A stretch of DNA of 64,000 bases, taken from positions 139,843,009 to 139,907,008 of the forward strand of contig NC_134834.1 of the NCBI RefSeq assembly GCF_004210375.1. The letters are read 5' to 3'. Origin of the DNA: Tachypleus tridentatus. Taxonomy: Eukaryota > Arthropoda > Merostomata > Xiphosura > Limulidae. This document shows positions 34,184 to 46,372 of this stretch, piece by piece (within the stretch, counting starts at the first letter, position 1; each line of letters starts with the position of its first letter). The notes under the pieces were generated by a model that made no database searches, was not told where the DNA came from, and was given only the letters and a program-made list of their open reading frames with translations. Both the position numbers and the translations under genes were made by a program.

Positions 34184-35212
34184 ACACTTTTTAACTTCTA
34201 GTTTAATCGTTCATGCACTCATAATAATTTGTAACTTAATTAATATATATATATATATTTAAATATTGTTTTCACACTAAGCATGTATTATCAATACAGA
34301 TATTTGTTAATGATTTCATTAAGCTCCTCTCGACCACGTTACTCTTGGAAATAAGTAATTAAATTACAGTGTTACGTACACCTTCTAGTTAAAAAGACAG
34401 CTGTAACATAGAAAATATTACTTCAAAGTGACAGTGACTTTTCCCAGTAGCAAGTCAGGTAACGTTTTTAGTGTGTGTGGTGATCAGTCATGTGGATGAC
34501 GTTTATTCCCCAGAAGATTGCCTTCTTATTCTAGAACCAGATGAGTGAGAAGAACATTTATTTAGTTATTATATCAAAACAAGCACAAATGTATTAAAAT
34601 ATAATTCTTTAAAATTTTATTCTGTCTGTGTATTACAAATAAAGAAATTGTCATTATATGGCACATTGTGTTCTTTCTCTCTTTTTGCTTTAAACCAAGT
34701 CGAGTTTAAGAGAACTCACACTGTGCTCCACAAAAAAAAAAAAAAAATGATTAATGTTCATTATGCTATGTCTCCTGCCCAATTACTCACAGGCAAATCA
34801 GTGAACCTGAAAGTATTGTAGGATATATGAAATAAGAAGAAGATATACTCCTGGCGCTTTTAAGACAAACTAACTATTTCATAATAAACGCTCTATTCTA
34901 TGGTAGGATAATAAGTTACTATAACATGTATTTTAATTGGTCGCTTTTTTATGTTTTGTACTGTTAATAATGGCTAAAGATTATCTATATACATTTATTT
35001 TCAACGTAATTATGAACAAACGCTACATCCACCTCGGAATTCTAAATATTCATTCTAAACACAGCTTTGTAGTGCCAGTATAGGCATTTTTGGCCTTAAA
35101 AAGGAATCTTACTTTTATTAGAAGCGAACAATTTTACAGCGGTGTTACTATAACTTCAAAACCACAAACGATGTCAAATTCTGCTTGTACATATCATACT
35201 ACTTTAACTTTA
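34184..35212. other. AT-rich non-coding DNA
   Basis: No gene recognised. There is an (at)n run at 34243-34258 and an A-run at 34732-34747. Confidence 0.4.
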
Positions 35213-35314
35213 GATCGATTGTGGTTGTCATGTAACATGGAACTTTGATCGCATTTGGTTGTCATGTAACATGGAACTTTGATCGCATTTGGTCGTCATG
35301 TAACATGGAACTCT
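35213..35314. repeat. 34-bp tandem repeat, about 3 copies
   Basis: The unit 'gatcgcatttggttgtcatg' continuing 'taacatggaacttt' starts at 35247 and 35281, with a slightly diverged copy at 35214. Confidence 0.9.
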
Positions 35315-36100
35315 GCGCATTCAAAGTTATTTTAATACGATCTCAACTCTGTATCCTATTAACCATGGAAATAATCGCTTATAAAATTTGTGAGTCTTCA
35401 GATTAACATATATATCAGTTCTTATAAAACACCAAAGAGTTTGAAAGAGTTTAAATATAGTTCACTCAATCTTATATGTTGAACATATATTGAAACTTGA
35501 ACTACTTATTATTTATTATTCCACTAAGTTATTTTTTTTACGACTTCTCGTTTTGTTGCTCTCGGCATTTTATTTTGGGCATGGTTTATTAAAGATACCA
35601 GCCAATTTAGTCCACATATACTTTTTACGTGTATTTGTAAAACATTAACTTTTTAAACGAGGAAACATAGGAGGATGTGACATACATTCCTAAAGCCTTT
35701 ATACTATTACATATGATACCTGTTGACCTCAATGCTCTTCCTTCTATAGGTGTCTTCACAAGTTCTTAAATATAGTAATTAGCAGGTATTATGAAATTCA
35801 TTAAAGTGGTTCTCTGATTTAACATACATCTAAATATAGTAATCTGTAGTTGGATGTGTGGTAGATTCCAGCTTCACACATTTCCTCAGACAAAGGTCTA
35901 GCAGTATTAAGTGTGGAGAGAGAGCAAAACGAGGTGTTGCACCATCCATCTAGCTGAGGGAAAATACGTCAACGAGAGATCATAGCTACAGAAGTGATTA
36001 AAATCCATGAAGTACTGTATACTTAAAAGGAATATTATTTAAAAGATTTGAATATATTTAAATTAGCGTTTTCAAAATATTTATTACACTAGCTGTGGTT
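35315..36100. other. AT-rich non-coding DNA
   Basis: No clear gene. The higher-complexity stretch at 35860-36000 may belong to the gypsy element that follows, but I cannot show this. Confidence 0.35.
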
Positions 36101-36229
36101 AAGAAAAGTAATGATGTGGATATTTCATTGTGAAGCCTTCAGGTCGCGCCTTGTTATGATCCAGCTGTGGTGTCAGTCAGTTGTAAGTATCCCAGGTCAG
36201 TTAGGTGTAATTGCAAATCTCCAAACCCT

Positions 36230-37380
36230 GGTCTAGTTGTGAAGAAAACAATGTAATATGATAACAGAGTGTGCTGCCATGCGTTATTTCATCATGATGA
36301 CAACTGTGAATTACTCAGAGTGCTTGCTAATATGTTCTTGGGACTAAGTGGTCGATTGGGTCAGACAAAAATCACACGCCTTTACTTAAACACACAGGTG
36401 ATACATGTTCAGTACAATAACTACTGTACAGGGGTTCTTAAAGAACCAAGGATAGAATGCAATCAGTGCTAAAGTTAAAAGGATGTTCAATGACGGTATA
36501 ATACAAACATCAAAGAGACATGGTTGTCTTGTGACTTACAAAATGAAAGAAGGAATTCCAAGGTACTACGTTACTTCAGAAGAATGAATGTGATAATGCA
36601 CACATTGATGAATTTTTTTTTTACCGGTAGAGATGTAGTGAAAATTGCTCTTTGATTCATTATGCTAGATCTGGTTTCAGGGTAAATGTAGATATAAGTC
36701 TTATTTCACCACTTGAGAAGAACTGTATATTGTTTAGTCTGGGTAATTTGCTCACTACGTTCAACTTCATTAAAGAATTGCATATTTCACAGTTTATTGT
36801 ACCTGCATGAATGCACACAGTTCAAAGTGGTAACTTTAATGGGCAGTTATTTGCAGAATTGGGTTAGTTGTTAGATGTCGTAAAAACATGCACTTCACCA
36901 TGTCATCCTGAATCTGACGGTCTGACAGAATTGGCAGTAAAAACGAAAAGGTATGTGCTTGCAAAGTTTAGTAGCCATAACTGAACTGAATTGGATGAGC
37001 ACATATCTTACGTTATGATTGCATACCTGAAGACTCAATAACGGTCAACTGGTTGTTCTCCAAATTTCCTTATGTTTTAATGAGATGTAGAGCTCCATAT
37101 CCAATGTATATATATCTATAATGGCTACATTCTACAATACTTGATGTTTAAGAGTTTTCATGACATTATGCACTAAAATAATTATTATATTAAAACAGCA
37201 TCAGAAGAAAAATTTGAACGTAGAGTCAGGGTATGGTTGTAGTTCTTTTATGGAACAGACACAACTTGATTCTGGCAGAAATGGTCCATATCTTGTCACA
37301 AATAAATATAAAGGAATTTTCGGACATTGTTTTCTTAGCATGGAGATTAAGGTTTGTGGAAACTTTTAATTAACGTTCGG
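36230..37380 (+). pseudogene. Ty3/gypsy LTR-retrotransposon integrase remnant
   Basis: The + strand, read across frames, gives the integrase order of gypsy elements. An N-terminal zinc-binding region lies at about 36265-36470 (GRLGQTKITRLYLNT corresponds to GHLGxxKTxxRL). The core contains VQSGNFNGQLFAELG and CTSPCHPESDGLTE (about 36825-36935), then DEHISYVMIAY and STGCSPNFLMF (about 36995-37080). The C-terminal domain has GPYLVTNKYKG near 37280-37315. The zinc-finger and catalytic regions are broken by stops and frameshifts. No LTRs, gag, protease or RT were recognised nearby, so it is a fragment. Confidence 0.85.
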
Positions 37381-37474
37381 TAAAAATTTCCTGAGCAAAC
37401 TCTTGAATATGTTGGTAAGTTTGTACTAGTTCGTGTTGTGTAGCTACCTCGTGTAGTAGTTGTCTGTCAGATTA

Positions 37475-37860
37475 ATATATATGTAAAAACGGCTCGTTCA
37501 GGCTGAAAAACTATTTTACGTAGAGGAGTGAACAACGTTTATGAGATTTGGGGATGCCGTATATTTGTAGTGTGCGTGAGTCGGTTTTGCGTAGATAAGA
37601 ATAAAGTGTTGAGAAATTGTTTTGGCTTTTTTCATTTTTAGTAGTATTTTGTTTAGTTGCATTTTGTATGTTTTTGTTGGATTTGTGTGTATTGATTTAA
37701 ATTTGTTTGCGTCTGAATGAATGTTTTTCATTTTCTGAATGTATTCATTTGTGTTCATTATTACTATAGCGTTTCCTTTAGCTGCTTTTCGAATGTTAAT
37801 TGTGTTTGTCTTCTTTTAAGTTTTTAATGGAATTAATGTCTCTTTTTGTAAGGTCGTTTT
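37475..37860 (-). pseudogene. Penelope-like element fragment: RT N-terminal region joined to terminal repeat, inverted
   Basis: The minus strand encodes the PLE reverse-transcriptase N-terminal signature, AAKGNAIVIMNTNEYIQKMK (where the family has ADKGNA), then NPTKTYKMQLNKILLKMKKAKTIS. The frame then runs directly into PLE terminal-repeat sequence: cgttgttcactcctctacgt and cctgaacgagccgttttt down to 37475. The join deletes most of the RT. This half is head-to-head with the + strand fragment that follows, and the 'aaaaaagccaa.acaatttc' segment is present in both, in inverted orientation. Confidence 0.85.
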
Positions 37861-37864
37861 TTAG

Positions 37865-38665
37865 TTTTCTGAGAAAAAAAGCCAACACAATTTCACAAAC
37901 ACTTTATTCCTACCTACGCAAAACCGAGACACAATTGAAAACAGAAATCCACTGAAAAATCACCCATAGTGGACTATTAATTCCTTGAAACTCAGCACAT
38001 GAAACAAAACAAAATTTCAACATACTAAGAAATCAAATAAACACAGCCATAAAACTATGCTCGCCAGATAAAATTAACGATGAATTGGACAAAATAAAAC
38101 AATACTTCATCAACATCAATAAGTTTCCTCCACAAACTGTAGAAAACGTTATACGCACACACCTAGACAGAAAGCAAAATCAACCAACTAAAGTAAATAT
38201 ATCTCACGAATCAAAAAATCACGAAACCATATACTGCTGCATACCATATATTCCCGACATCAGCAGATAAATAACTAACATTTGGCAAAACTAGTAACAA
38301 AATATGAAATTTCAGTTAATACCAAATTTATTCAAAAACCAGGCCCAAATCTGAGGTCTATGCTATGCAAAAACTAGACTGACAACCATCACACCAACAT
38401 TATTTATAAAATACAATGTGATAACTGCCACGACTTATATATTGGAGAAACAAGTAAAAAAATGGAAACCAGATTTAAAGAACATAGAAAGTCACCTTCA
38501 CACGTTTTCGAACACTGCAAGTCAAATAATCAGAACATAGCCATAGAAAATACTCAAATACTAAACAAAGAAACATACATAAACAAACGCAAAATTAAAG
38601 AACCCCTACTTATACAACAACTTAAGCCTAAAATAAATCAATACAAAGGAACACCTTTATACCTA
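37865..38665 (+). pseudogene. Penelope-like element fragment: RT C-terminal part and GIY-YIG endonuclease
   Basis: After an RT N-terminal scrap (ANTISQTLYSYLRKTE, 37876-37925) the sequence jumps to the region between RT and endonuclease (INDELDKIKQYFININKFPP, 38078-38130), then IPYIPDIS near 38250. Next comes a GIY-YIG domain: VITATTYILEKQ-type frame around 38410, with LYIGETSKKMETRFKEH at 38438-38490, HVFEHC at 38500-38520, and KIKEPLLIQQLKPKIN at 38592-38640. The Tyr-Ile-Gly and downstream Arg/His of the domain are visible. The internal RT is deleted and a stop separates segments, so it is not autonomous. Confidence 0.88.
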
Positions 38666-38799
38666 TATTAAAAATAATATATTAAATAATAATAATAAAA
38701 TAAATAATATAAAATTATATATTCAAGCATCTAAGCTCGCCCTCTACATTCCGACACTCAGTTACACAACCCCATTCAGACATGTGGTCAGCTTCAGGT

Positions 38800-38980
38800 C
38801 AGTTACCTCTTTCTTTCTTTGTGAATCTGACGATGACCGAAGGTCGAAACGTTGTACGCTCCTCTACGTAAAATATTTTCTCAACTCAAACGAGCCGTTT
38901 TTACATATATATTTTTCTCTACAAGTGGGTTTTCTCGACATCACTGGTTATCACATTGTTATATACCAGTATTTGTGAAG
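38800..38980 (+). repeat. Penelope-like element terminal region with hammerhead-like core
   Basis: The region downstream of the endonuclease contains CTGACGA, a GACC-GAA-GGTC hairpin and GAAACG at 38826-38852. Next come 'ctcctctacgtaaaatattttctcaac', 'aacgagccgttttt' and 'caagtgggttttctcgacatc'. PLE terminal repeats are known to carry hammerhead ribozymes. Here the CUGANGA, stem II and GAAA elements are in the right order, but I could not find clear stem I and III pairing. Related pieces are at 37475-37540 (-), 41228-41268 (+), 51184, 55205, 59229 (-) and 59340 (+). Confidence 0.6.
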
Positions 38981-38989
38981 TGCAGTTAG

Positions 38990-41227
38990 AATGTTGTACT
39001 TTAACATAACATAATAAATTAACATGGGCTGTATAAATCTTTCGAAGTGCTTATGGCTTTGCTATGTCTTCCTTTAAGTTGATTTTCACAAATGTCTAAT
39101 GTAGTAGCTTTTTCATAATATTCAGATAGGAAAATTTTCTAAAATAAGCATCACAATAGTCAATTTTCTTTCGTCCATTGTGCGTGTCTACTGCATTTAA
39201 CCGTTTCTGTATGCACTATTTTCAGTTGACAACATGACAGTTTGTCTGGTTATATACATATAAAATTACGTGCTAATTATGCATATTTCTGTCTGTGAAG
39301 ATTTTTAAAACTAAGGATAATATATATTCGAAGTTGGCTTGATTAATTTCAGGCATCAGTATGTGTATTAGCTTTAGTAAAGAGTCTGGGTTCATCATAA
39401 AACTTCTCTAAGTTTTTCAAATACTTTGAATGAACAATTACGAGACATTTAAGAAATGTTCTAGTACACCATATCGAGTTCTTGTCCTTTAATTTTCATG
39501 TTCTTTCACACTAATTAATGTTTTTTTTAGTGGACCCGATATAACTATTTTGACAGCAAGAATAAAAACATACATTTGATAACTTTAATGTAGGAATATG
39601 ATTTTTAAATATAAAAAAGGAAAACGATAATTAGAATTAAAATACAACTCAACTATACTCGTGTATATACCATAAAAGTATATTTTTATTTAAAAATATT
39701 TATCCATACATTATGAAGTTATAACTACACGATATTGAGAAACGTCATGTTAAAAAGGTTTGTTAAAACTCCATTCATCCCAGTAACTACTAAATGTTCT
39801 GTTAGTAGAAAACTAGGAAAAACATTTTTGCATAATAGTTCTTTTATATATCACTAAATTACTTATGGAACACATTATAAACACTTGATAATTTATGTGC
39901 ATTATGAAAGGAAATGCTAACTGCATTTTTGTTAAAACGTTTCATACACAGAATGCGAAGTTGGAATGCAGGCCAATATACGTTTTTTGTTAAGGGAACT
40001 GACCATTACTATTATAAGTCATGTATCGAAAAAACGAAAATTTATTATATATTTAGCGTACAACATTGAATTTTATACTGTTGATTTTGCTATCCTTTTA
40101 TTCGATCCTTATATTATATAGTCGAAGTTCCGAAAACGAATGTGGTAAAACTAATAAAGGTTACACTCAAAAAGAAGTTCAATATTCTTGCAGGAAAATT
40201 AAAATAAATTAAATCATGAACTTTTGTTATTTAATTCCAGAAATCCATAGACTAATCATGAATATAATCCACATGAGTCATTCTTTAATTATATTTTGCT
40301 CTAAAATCATTGATCAACAGCAGGAACGATTTTATTAAACAGCTAATCAGATGACAAAAGGAAGTGAACTTAGAAAATATTATATTTCTCAATTGATAAT
40401 GTACCACCTAGTTCTACTCTTTTCGTGCATAAATTCAAATCTGTTTGTTACTCCATGTCTTCTCAATGAAACAATAAAATACAGATCAACAATAATATAT
40501 AATAAATTGGAAGCAGTTCTATTCGCAGAAAACATTAAAACTTCTATTCACAAACCTTGCGGATGAAAGTCGGTCCACTACGACAATTTATAAAGTTTAC
40601 ATCAGACCACAGATAGAGTATAAAAAACGTACGACTTTCAACAAGATTATGTTTACAGAGACACATGAGTACATATATACATAGGTTGTCCACGTATATT
40701 AGCAGTATCACGCCTACATATAGCCTATTATAGCCTATTAGTTCTATTTCACTGAACTCTGACGTATTACATAGTATAACACCTGTTATGACACCCTAGC
40801 AACACGTCCTCTGGTAACATATGGTGGAATTAACACGTCATCTGGTGTCTAAGAAATCATTTTCTCCCTTCTCTCCCCTATAACTTGAGGTCGACATGTG
40901 TGTATTGGCCTCTGGCGGCGTTTTACGTAATGAACGGGTAACTACTTACAACTTCATATTTAGAAACATGCAGTATTAAAATGGGATCAATGGACGTTAA
41001 TTACTCTAATCAGTCTGTGATGTGTAAGACTCTTTACACATCCGTTACCAAAGTAAATTTTTAGCTCCGAATGGATAATAAAGTATTACTAAAGTGAAAC
41101 GTCAATTTAAGAAAGGATAGATACTTGGAAGAACAGTTAAACTCTTTACAAGATTTTAGAGCAGTTCCTCGATGTAAAAACTGCAAGTATATCTTCACAA
41201 AATATTTAGAAGAACACCCAAACTCGT
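38990..41227. other. AT-rich non-coding DNA
   Basis: No gene recognised. A short + segment near 40590-40625 (VYIRPQIEY) resembles the C-terminal RT tail of LINEs but is too short to assign. Confidence 0.35.
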
Positions 41228-41268
41228 TTTCTCAACCCAAACGAGCCGTTTTTACATATATATAAGTA
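41228..41268 (+). repeat. Penelope-like terminal-repeat scrap
   Basis: It reads 'ttttctcaacccaaacgagccg' type sequence followed by tttttacatatatata, matching 38878-38912. No other part of the element is adjacent. Confidence 0.8.
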
Positions 41269-41433
41269 ATTAAGTCCCTTGAGGAGATCTTTACATTTAA
41301 AAAAATACTAGGATAATAATAAATAGGTTTAAAAGGACAATATTTTATAAAATGAAAAGGATACCTTGATACATTTAATAGCTTGATCCCTCAATCGGAT
41401 TTGAATCGTTTGCAGTTATAAAATGTTAATTTG

Positions 41434-44400
41434 GTTGATTGGTTGGCTGGCATTTACTGGAGCAAGACAACTAGGTAATCTGCGCCAAACAACTGGTAGA
41501 AAAATTAAAAATAGATAGAGTTAAATAGAATTAAAACAGCCAACGGCTCTTAAAAAGTTAAAAACACAAGTAAGTAAGACAGCATTATCATCGTTAATGA
41601 CACTGTCTAACATCAAGGGTACATCCATAGAAATAATATGTATAAAATGGTCCCTTCGCTGACGGTCGTAACGACGGCAAACATTAAAACGTGAGCGATT
41701 GTGGCATGAGTGTCACAAAGGACACACAATGACGAATCAATCACAGATAAAAGAAACTAACAGATTAAAAACTGTCCCTAGTTCGTAGCCTATTTAGAAG
41801 AACTTTCTCTTTTTGGGAACAAGATGGCCAAAGAAAGACAAAAGGAATGATCTAGGAAAGCTTCTTACGATGTAACCTACTCTAAGTTGACTGCTAACTG
41901 ACGCAAAGCCCAGCCTTCAGTACAAGATTGTAGTCCATAGACAGGATAGGCATGTCTTTGATGGCACCAGAGCAGACAAAATTAATTTCTTAGTCAGCAA
42001 ACTCGTTCCCGCGAATTCGACATGGACAGTTATCCTAAAAATTGGATAACAATAGAAGATAAAGATAAACGGGCCAGTCGTTGTTGGGTATCGACAAGAA
42101 CAGGATTAAAACTAACGCTAAGCAATTTCAATACCATTAGAAAGCTAAGAGTATCTGTGTAAATAGTGCAATCTGTTTACTACATAGCTTTTACGTGATA
42201 CACAACAAGAGAAATTGCATACCACTTAGAAATTAAAACAAAAACTGTAAAGAGGATCCTATAAGCAACCATAAAGTCACAACAAACCATAGTAAATTCG
42301 AAAGACTCACCTGATTTTGAGCCATCCATATAAACTGGAATAGAAAAACGTTTGGCAAAGAGAAGACGATACTTGTAATCAAGAAAATTGCCTTCCTCAA
42401 AAAACTAAAAAAAAAAGATCACAAGTGGGGATGGTAGTAAGCCATGTCAGGATATCTTGATCAGTGGAGACAGCAGTGTCATCCATTGAAACACCCAACA
42501 CAGCCAACTGCACCTGGATACAAATACCAAGGGAGAAAATGGCAGATCATCTATTTTAAAAGAGCATAGCTTACTGAGGAAGGGGCGCTGTGGTAAGGAC
42601 CGAATTTTAATAGCATACTACAAGCAAGATGTAAGGCGCAGAGACATAAAGGCGTTATTTGTGACTAAGTGTACAAATTCTGGATTGGATAAGTGAGGAA
42701 ACTCCTTGCAGAGTCAAACCTTAAGATAGTGAATGAGGTCCAGCAACTTCAAGGCTGAAGTCCTGAAAAAACCCTATACTAGAGACCCATAGTACAGTTT
42801 TCGTGATTGAAAGTATAATAGATCTTGAGCATGAACATTTATTTGCTTCCCAAGAGGTGGAAGAGGGGGACTAGGAAGGTGTTCAGTGCTATAACTGTTC
42901 GATGTGACCAATAAAAGTGAGCTTGAGCTTACTGTCAAAGATAAGCCTCAAGACGTTTTCCTCGCGTACCACAGAAAGAACAACATCACTGAGATAAAGC
43001 TCAGGATCAGAGTGTACTTGTATACCCCAGTGACGGCAAGAATGCGTGCAGATAGTTTTGAAGAAAGGAAAGTCAAAACTGTTTGCTATGGTCCACTTCA
43101 ACAAGATTGAGGGAAGTTTGAAACCGTCACTCAATAAACATCATGTTCGACAATTGACACGAGATGGTGAAGTACTCGACATAGAGCCAGTTTGCAACAG
43201 TAGAAGGAAGTCGTGTAATGGTAGCATTTACCTTGATACTGAAAAGTGTGACATTCAAGACACAGCCCTGAGGGACTTCAAGTTCCTGAGAAAAAGAAAG
43301 GGAAAGTCTCGAATGCATACTGGCTTGGAATCGCCTGTACAGTAAAAAGTTTTGACGAATATAAGTAAATGGCCACGTAACCCATATGCAGTATCTCCAT
43401 CTAGTGTTGTAAGCCTTCTCAAAGTCAGAGAACTCAAAAAAAGATGTTCTCTCTTGAGGTGGTCCACGATGGAGCACTGTATGGGCAAGAAGAGTTTATT
43501 CTATTCAAAGAATCAAACATGACGAGAATTAACCATCCTTTCAAATATCTTATAAAGACAGGTAGTTAAAGCAATTGGACAACAGTTAGAAGGAATCTTG
43601 GAATGCTTCCAATATTTAGAGAAAAGGAGAACAATATCATAGAACTAAGTATCAGGAAAAATATTCTCTGTCAGATTCACTTAATAACAACCATAAAAAT
43701 AGCGAGAGTGGTATCTCACAGTGAAAATCATCAGGTTCGACCAATGTACTGCCAGACTGATAAATATAAATCTTGAGTTTTACCAATGTAAAGGAATGAT
43801 TACAGTCATAGAGATGATCGGTCCAAAAGAAAAGAGGTGATCACTCTGCCTGGGACATGATGGTCAAGGTTAAGAAGGCAGGGGAAAACAGATGCACGAA
43901 AAGAGCTCTCGCAAAGAGTATCGGTGATGCTCTGGAAATCAGCGATTTTCTGGCCACTGGAAAGGGATTAGATGTATATGTCCCACTGAGCTCCATAATT
44001 TTGTCCCATAGGATTTCAAAACTGGTGATAGAAGAGATGTCAGTCGTGAACTTAAAGATTCCTTTTCATGTGAAATATATTCCAGGCATGTTTCTGAGCC
44101 TTCGATGCCATATGACAGGCAGGATTCCACCGTGAGCGAGGATACCATGGAAATGTATTGGAACTTTAGGAACAGAACGAGAAGCTACCTGGACAATACA
44201 TTCAGTCACTGCTATCACACAGTCTTCTATCAATGTCAGACAGATGAAAGCAGTGTCAAGTTCCAATAAAGTGGTGAAAGAGGGCAACTTGGCTTGGTCC
44301 AGTTTCCACCAAGGCACAATGGCAAATCTCTCTCAAAATGATATGACAATTATAACTGTCCAATAGTTACTGCTCGCCTCCAAGAGAAGCAAAAGTAAAG

Positions 44401-44960
44401 TAAAGGAGAGCAAGTAGAAGGATCAATGGGGGTAAAAGACTAAATAGGTGCATAAAAATAAGTATAAGAACCAGTACTGAAAAAAGAAAGGTTATGATCC
44501 AAAAACATATGCTCTATGGAACAACCCTTCCCATCAGCATCATAACCATTCCAGAAGGGATTGTGTCGATTAAAATCTCTTAGGATTATAAAAGGAGTGA
44601 GTAATTATTCAACGAGTGTACTAAGGTCTGATTGATCATAAGTCTCTACATGAGACAGGTAGATAGAAAAGTAATGATAGTGTGACTTAAGGAAACACGG
44701 ATTGTGACAGCCTTCAAAGTTACAAAGACAAGGTAGGCACATGCTGGTCGATTAGCAATGTCACCTCTTCATGCACTCCTCCATCACACAACCTGTCATT
44801 CTGGTATAAAGAAAACTGCTAAAAGATGACTGTATTCGCAGATTTCAGAAATGTTTCCTGTAAGGAAAGTCACACAGGATAATAGGAATCAATCAAGGCC
44901 CTAATGTCATCTAGATTAGAATGGAAACCTTAACAGTTCCACTATATCAAAGTATTAAGT
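41434..44960 (-). pseudogene. I-superfamily LINE ORF2 remnant (endonuclease, RT, RNase H) with 3' end
   Basis: Minus-strand protein blocks are collinear. The endonuclease domain runs from about 44950 to 44300, with ILRDFNRHNPFWNGYDADG near 44590-44530. RT follows: DFEKAYNTRWRY near 43435-43400, VPQGCVLNVTLFSIKVNA near 43275-43225, and YVEYFTIS near 43185-43160, where the family has the catalytic YADD-type box. A C-terminal RT part lies near 43130-42890. An RNase H-like domain starts with MDGSKSGESFEF at about 42330 and continues to about 41990. The 3' end is marked by gccagccaaccaatcaacc at 41434-41455 (minus reading). Frameshifts and stops are frequent and the Asp-Asp box is lost. RNase H places it in the I superfamily rather than classic Jockey. 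Confidence 0.85.
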
Positions 44961-44999
44961 TTTATTTAGATGGAGGAGAACACTTTGGTTTACGATCAC

Positions 45000-45800
45000 G
45001 CCGTTTTTTCTTATTAAAAGGTCTGTCAAACTATGAATCCGGTCATGGGTCAATTAGGCTGTTCTCTGTCAGTAGGCAATAGAGGGTGGCTGAGTACGTG
45101 AAATAATAATTGCTCTACATCTCAGGGATAAAGATGCTGCACCCGAGCAGTCACTAGAATGGATGGTGGGAACAGAGACAGGAGAAGATGTTGATTTGTC
45201 AAATTCCTTAGCAAAATATTCCTCACATGGTTTGATAGCAACTCTGCTGGCAACACCGAAAGATTTGTCTGCACTCCCACAGCCGCCGGGAAATATAGTG
45301 AAGCAGCATATTGTCCAAGATAGAATTGGGGACAATAACTTCCTAGTTTCGGGGTAGAAAGTATTGTTAATCATTTTCAAATGCTGTATCTTTTTGTTCT
45401 CCACCAACCTAGGGCACGAACGAAAGTAAGAAGGGTGATAGCCACTATAATTAACACAGTGAAGGTCCAGTTTGCACTTGTAGGCATCATGTTTTTTTGC
45501 CACCACAGCGAGCACAGGTCAAAGAATCACAGCATGATGCAACCACAACTACAGCAACACCAAGGTTTTGTGAGAACTATACCTAAACACCAGCATCAGA
45601 CATAATTTCTACAACACTTGTTGAGAACGCGCAACATCATGTACTCGGCTAATCCTAATCCAACTGGTCCAACTGACTGACCCTAGAAAACCATCTTAAG
45701 GCCACTAGTCTACAGGATCCTCTCCTTCCCTTCACGGGTTACCACGAACAGCAAACACATGGGTGGACTTTCAGGTCCGAAAGGAGGTAAATTGAAAAGA
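45000..45800 (-). pseudogene. I-superfamily LINE ORF1 (gag-like) remnant with zinc knuckles
   Basis: A minus-strand open stretch (45069-45515) begins in the zinc-knuckle region: KKHDAYKCKLDLHCVNYSGYHPSYFRSCPR. The CCHC knuckle expected as CxNCxGxHPSYxRxC has its second Cys replaced by Tyr. An earlier knuckle lies, frameshifted, at about 45480-45540. After the knuckles, IQHLKMINNTFYPETRKLLS is typical of arthropod gag-like ORF1 proteins. The C-terminal part is rich in Ser. It lies immediately 5' of the ORF2 remnant on the same strand and belongs to the same element. The 5' end is unresolved, near 45800. Confidence 0.75.
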
Positions 45801-45858
45801 CCGAACCTACTGTAGAATATTCCCTCATTATGTACAGGTATCCACACCAAGGGATAAA

Positions 45859-46283
45859 ATGTTAAGTATACACTGGTATCCATTCTTACATATGGATCAA
45901 CAGAAAGTGATATTACCTGATACTATACATCAATACTATATTCCAAGACCTCTAGAACTCGAATTTTCATGGAAAGTTGCCTTGGATGTATTACAGTATT
46001 GTCTTAGATTTTATAATGCATCTGATGTAGATCCTAATTTTAATACTATACTACCTTAGATAATTACATTGTAATAACCTGGATATTTAAGTAAAGCAGC
46101 AAATTAATATTAAGAATCACTTCTTGAACCCAACAGAGAAGGTAATTTACTGATGCTTCCTTAACCCGAAAAGAAATTGTAAACGTGAATGATGAGGTGT
46201 GCATAACATTAAGTACCGTACTATAAGTATTACTTTAGTCGCATTATAATAGAGCTCATCTATAGCTGTTTCTTCATCTTCTA
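45859..46283. other. unassigned stretch with a short open frame
   Basis: A + frame of 66 codons (45859-46059) has no recognisable family. The remaining sequence up to the SINE at 46284 has no visible feature. Confidence 0.25.
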
Positions 46284-46372
46284 ATGTCTTTGAATTTGCA
46301 ACGTTAAAATCAGGGGTTCGATTCCCCTTGATAGACTCAGTAGATAGTTAAATGTGGCTTTGCTATAAGAAA
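46284..46372 (+). repeat. SINE family C, truncated
   Basis: It contains 'tttgcaacgttaaaatcaggggttcgattcccc', the T-arm side of the tRNA-like head seen at 8851, then 'agtagatagttaaatgtggctttgctataagaaaacacacat'. Confidence 0.8.

Noticed and set aside
34732..34747. Poly(A) tail of a processed pseudogene
   Set aside because: The 15-base A-run has no coding-like or gene-like sequence before it and no target-site duplication was seen.
40590..40625. Separate LINE RT fragment (VYIRPQIEY)
   Set aside because: Nine residues are too few. No other RT block lies nearby.
42904..43345. Plus-strand genes in the 43-kb region
   Set aside because: They are antisense shadows of the minus-strand LINE RT, which carries the recognisable motifs.
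45163..45605. Plus-strand proteins near 45.2-45.6 kb
   Set aside because: They are antisense to the LINE ORF1 zinc-knuckle region. The minus strand has the conserved residues.
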